Assembly: GCF_002246015.1 (NCBI RefSeq)
Contig: NZ_NOLJ01000007.1
Span: 460,225-496,452 of the forward strand
DNA from: Nostoc sp. 'Peltigera membranacea cyanobiont' 210A
GTDB lineage: Bacteria > Cyanobacteriota > Cyanobacteriia > Cyanobacteriales > Nostocaceae
DNA: 36,228 bases
Direction: 5' to 3'
The translations under genes were made by a program, and so were the position numbers. Positions 33,826 through 36,228 of this stretch are shown here, piece after piece; positions within the stretch are counted from its first letter, which is position 1, and each line of letters opens with the position of its first letter. The notes beneath the pieces are model-generated. The model saw only the letters and a list, made by a program, of their open reading frames with translations, ran no database searches and was not told where the DNA came from.

Positions 33826-34445
33826 AATTATGTTAACCGTATGAAGTTTAATGAAGGGCGTTAATTAGTTTCTAGGTAGGAATGCACTAACGCTTTTTTT
33901 TATGCTGCTGCCACCTTGTTATTCGATTATTAATAAATTGTCAACACTGAGCGCTATATTTTAGACCAATTAAGTTGGAGTTTTCAGGTGACAATGAATC
34001 TCAAAGCCTTAACTTGCAATTGTTTCCAGGATACAACAATGTTCAAGCAGAAAGTTTGGCAATTATTGGGTTTGCATGATTTATATGCATACACATAAGT
34101 AAAGTCCGCATCAGTGGTAAAACCAATATTAATGTCTGAAAACATACTATTTAGAAACTGAAGAGAAAATGAATAATAACGTACCTAGAATTAATCAGCA
34201 CGTACACAGTCTTAATTTTTCTATAGTGTGATTAGTAAAGCTACATTGCAGCATTTACATTTTTTATAATTAGTTGAGAATAATTAAATTTTCAGAGTTG
34301 ATTGAAATATTCAAAAATGAATTTTTATTTAGCTTTTGACTAGAGCTTTAGGGATAAAACATGGTGCAATTGTTTAAATTAAAAATTATTGACTAATTGT
34401 CACAAAATAGTTAAAATTTTCTCGACAAAATTATAGTTATCGATA
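33826..34445. other. AT-rich spacer upstream of the ATP-grasp gene, with two tiny ORFs
   Basis: 620 bp, distinctly AT-rich. Two very short forward ORFs exist: 33994-34098 (34 codons, beginning MNLKALTCNCFQDTT) and 34169-34231 (20 codons, MNNNVPRINQHVHSLNFSIV, with GAAGAGA just upstream). Either could be chance; neither is called as a gene. The ATP-grasp promoter presumably lies in 34240-34440. Confidence 0.4.
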
Positions 34446-35456
34446 ATGAAAACACCATTTGTAACATCAATAATTCAAAAAGTAGCAGAGGAAATAGGAG
34501 CAGTAGTTTTAGTAGACCCAGAATGCAGCTTTATGGGACTGATTACATTTAAAAACGGCAATAAAACCTTTTTTCGTAGTGCCAGGTTTAGTATTAATTC
34601 TTCTGGTTCAGTAGCAATCGCTAAAGACAAAGGAGTTTCAAACTTTTTTTTAAATAAATTTGGCTATAAAGTTGCTGAAGGAAAAACATTTTTTAGTGAC
34701 GAATTATGCGAAGAAATAGCTAATCATAGAAATATAGATACAGGATTTTATTATGCTAAGGAGTTGGGATTTCCTGTAATTGTCAAGCCGATTAATCTTA
34801 GTCAAGGAATGTTTGTCACCAAGGTTCACAATAAGCAAGAATATTATCAAGTCGCTAAGAAAATATTACAAAAAATCTCAGGATTTATTGTTGAGAGATT
34901 TTATAGTGGGAATGATTATAGAATTGTAGTACTTGATGATAAAGTCGTTTCGGCATATCAAAGAATCCCCTTATTTATCATCGGAGATGGTCAATCTACT
35001 GTTTTGCAACTTATGCAACAGAAGCAAGAAACTTTTATTAAAAATGGTAGAAAAGAAATTATAGATTTTGAAGATTACAGAATCAAAAAAAACTTGCAAA
35101 GGCGGAAGCTAAATTTTAGTAATGTTATACCTAAAAATAATATAGTCTATCTTTTAGATAATGCAAATTTATCAACTGGAGGTGAGGCAATAGACTTCAC
35201 TGACAATATCCATCCTGATTTTAAAAAATTAGCAGTAAATATTACAAAAGATATGGAGTTAAGATTATCAGGTGTGGATATTCTTGCTAGTGATATAACG
35301 TCACCAATGGAAGATTATACAATTATTGAAGTAAATGGCGCTCCTAGCTTAACTCACTATGCATCATTTGGTGAAGTTCAGACGAAAAGAGTAGAAAACT
35401 TATATCTCCAAGTTCTCAAAGTACTTGAAAATGAGAATAACAGAGTAAATTATTGA
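34446..35456 (+). CDS. Stand-alone ATP-grasp ligase related to the cyanophycin-synthetase ATP-grasp domain
   Basis: 336 residues. ATP-grasp features: Lys114 in FPVIVKP, a glycine-bearing loop NLSQGMFVT, FIVERFYSGNDYRIVVLDD, PLFIIGDGQSTVLQL, NLSTGGEAIDFTDNIHP, and the metal-binding EVNGAPSL (295-302). The DNLSTGG-type segment and overall order match the ATP-grasp module of cyanophycin synthetase (CphA) and related peptide ligases. The Mur-ligase half of CphA is absent and the protein ends soon after the ATP-grasp core, so it should form an amide bond but not cyanophycin. The gene is visibly more AT-rich than rpiA or ilvD and lies in an AT-rich region, which hints at transfer. No dedicated substrate gene is recognised. 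It is followed by a terminator. Confidence 0.85.
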   Translation: MKTPFVTSIIQKVAEEIGAVVLVDPECSFMGLITFKNGNKTFFRSARFSINSSGSVAIAKDKGVSNFFLNKFGYKVAEGKTFFSDELCEEIANHRNIDTGFYYAKELGFPVIVKPINLSQGMFVTKVHNKQEYYQVAKKILQKISGFIVERFYSGNDYRIVVLDDKVVSAYQRIPLFIIGDGQSTVLQLMQQKQETFIKNGRKEIIDFEDYRIKKNLQRRKLNFSNVIPKNNIVYLLDNANLSTGGEAIDFTDNIHPDFKKLAVNITKDMELRLSGVDILASDITSPMEDYTIIEVNGAPSLTHYASFGEVQTKRVENLYLQVLKVLENENNRVNY

Positions 35457-35464
35457 TTTTGACT

Positions 35465-35504
35465 GGAGGCGGAGCCGGAATTGCTCCCCTCCTGAACTAT
35501 TTTT
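35465..35504 (+). terminator. Terminator after the ATP-grasp gene
   Basis: GGAGGCGGAGC (35465-35475) pairs, with one bulge, with GCTCCCCTCC (35483-35492), followed by TGAACTATTTTT. It starts 9 bp after the stop and lies between two convergent genes. Confidence 0.65.
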
Positions 35505-35521
35505 AAATTTTACCTATCTCT

Positions 35522-35872
35522 TCACCAATCCTTATCTAGTAGGGATTCAAATTCAGCTTGCAAGGCGTTTATATCTGCCAACCTTGTGACTAGTAAATTA
35601 TCTTTACCAGCATCATTTAAACGTACTTTCCAATAACGAATACTGTCTGAGTTATTCAACCAAAACTTAATCACCGTATCTACTACTTGATCCAGATTCC
35701 AATCCCACTTTGCTGGAACTGATTCCACCGATTCTAAAAACGTATCTAGCGTACATCTATGCATTCCCAAGTATTCCACACCTTGGTGGGGTGGTTTTTG
35801 CCCATTTTGCTGTTGCTGATTAAAAAACTGCAAAAGTGGAGATATTCCTACAATATCAAAAGTGTATTTCAT
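35522..35872 (-). CDS. Conserved-looking protein of unknown function
   Basis: 116 residues. It begins MKYTFDIVGISPLLQFFNQQ, has a Gln-rich stretch, then a folded-looking remainder with WDWNLDQVVDTVIKFWLN and SIRYWKVRLNDAGKDNLLV, ending in an acidic DALQAEFESLLDKDW-like helix (actual residues NALQAEFESLLDKDW). There is no signal peptide or membrane segment. Not recognised. A GAGAG lies about 7 nt before ATG 35872. A CIRCE operator sits about 140 bp upstream in its orientation, so heat-shock control is possible, although the operator may instead serve a gene to the right of the window. Confidence 0.65.
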   Translation of the reverse strand: MKYTFDIVGISPLLQFFNQQQQNGQKPPHQGVEYLGMHRCTLDTFLESVESVPAKWDWNLDQVVDTVIKFWLNNSDSIRYWKVRLNDAGKDNLLVTRLADINALQAEFESLLDKDW

Positions 35873-36012
35873 GCCAGTACTCTCAATTTTATATTACTTA
35901 CAGGAAATATTTAGTTTTTTCTATTTCTAAAATAATATCTGGAAAGGAACTAAAGCATCTGCAAAAAGTGCAGTTTTGGTCTATATCATAGGCGTTAAAT
36001 CTCAGCTATAAA

Positions 36013-36039
36013 TTAGCACTGACAAGCATTGAGTGCTAA
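36013..36039. promoter_or_regulatory. CIRCE operator (HrcA binding site)
   Basis: TTAGCACTG, a 9-nt spacer (ACAAGCATT), then GAGTGCTAA. This matches the CIRCE consensus TTAGCACTC-N9-GAGTGCTAA at 17 of 18 arm positions. CIRCE is bound by HrcA and in cyanobacteria lies ahead of groESL and groEL2. No chaperonin ORF starts before the window ends at 36228; the regulated gene may lie to the right, beyond foldback copy 4, or be the reverse-strand gene at 35522-35872. Confidence 0.82.
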
Positions 36040-36178
36040 TATTTATTTGAGAGTTTGATTGATTACTAAAAAGTTTCGGGCATTAATTCAAAGATGTATA
36101 TATCTTTAATAATTATTTAATTAGTTACGTTACGGCTTGTAAAGGCTAGATCCTTTTTAAGACTTGTGATGATAAATA

Positions 36179-36228
36179 ATATCATGTCCGCCAAATTACC
36201 CATAATAAAAGAACCCCACCCCCAACCC
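36179..36228. repeat. ATATCATGTCCGC foldback (MITE-like) element, copy 4 (cut by window edge)
   Basis: Starts ATATCATGTCCGCC and is identical to copy 3 (33105-33154) for all 50 bases available. The remainder lies outside the window. Confidence 0.85.

Larger units (their letters stand above)
35873..36228. other. AT-rich edge region with CIRCE and a foldback element
   Basis: 356 bp with no gene. It holds a CIRCE operator (36013-36039) and the beginning of foldback copy 4 (36179 on). A GCAAAAAGTGC small hairpin lies near 35961-35972. Confidence 0.55.

Overview
The window comes from a filamentous, heterocyst-forming cyanobacterium, most likely Nostoc or a close relative. Evidence: frequent HIP1 octamers (GCGATCGC), a complete fraC-fraD-fraE septal-junction operon, a plastoquinone-type ubiA next to ppx, a giant Ser/Thr-kinase/AAA/histidine-kinase hybrid, and spacers packed with heptanucleotide arrays, foldback elements and very small mobile repeats. 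It reads as ordinary chromosome whose genes are mostly monocistronic and separated by long, repeat-rich spacers.

Layout. 1-161: start of an IS4-type transposase cut by the window edge. 526-1236: rpiA (pentose phosphate/Calvin pathway). 1897-3519: membrane-anchored Ser/Thr kinase. 3845-4936 (-): CapA-like metallophosphatase whose C-terminus has been frameshifted by a heptamer array. 5154-5238 (-): tRNA-Ser(CGA). 5584-7029 (-): PQQ-sugar-dehydrogenase-like beta-propeller. 7628-7900: small unknown protein. 8127-9833: ilvD. 10342-10734: secreted unknown. 10971-11984: alpha/beta hydrolase. 12257-17674 (-): 1805-residue hybrid kinase. 18188-18742 (-): Tat-exported RidA-like protein. 19638-21287 (-): ppx, divergent from 21719-22600 ubiA. 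22774-24552: asparagine-synthase-like enzyme without the glutaminase cysteine. 25221-25877: pentapeptide-repeat protein. 26317-28851 (-): fraE, fraD, fraC. 29232-30368: tandem-duplicated CobO/BtuR protein. 30687-31079 (-): secreted unknown. 31432-33077 (-): diguanylate cyclase response regulator coupled to the decapitated end of a hybrid sensor kinase. 33589-33825 (-): small unknown. 34446-35456: stand-alone cyanophycin-synthetase-like ATP-grasp ligase. 35522-35872 (-): unknown. 36013-36039: a CIRCE (HrcA) operator near the right edge.

The most striking layer is non-coding. A foldback (MITE-like) family with ends ATATCATGTCCGC / GCGGACATGATAT is present in four copies plus a relic; two copies are identical over the 50 bases visible. 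Other foldback families sit at 1464/18985, 3515/31338, 9915, 12166 and 25043. Three foldback ends supply the stop codon of the neighbouring gene. A 24-nt element occurs twice, each time between perfect but different 7-bp direct repeats, as expected of a tiny mobile unit. Heptamer arrays abut or contain the start codons of three genes and break the capA-like gene.

Functional themes: signalling (two Ser/Thr kinases, a histidine kinase, REC-GGDEF), multicellularity (fraCDE), and primary metabolism (rpiA, ilvD, ppx, ubiA). I do not see a classical defence or biosynthetic cluster. The likeliest sources of unexpected biology are the mobile-repeat layer and the AT-rich ATP-grasp locus.
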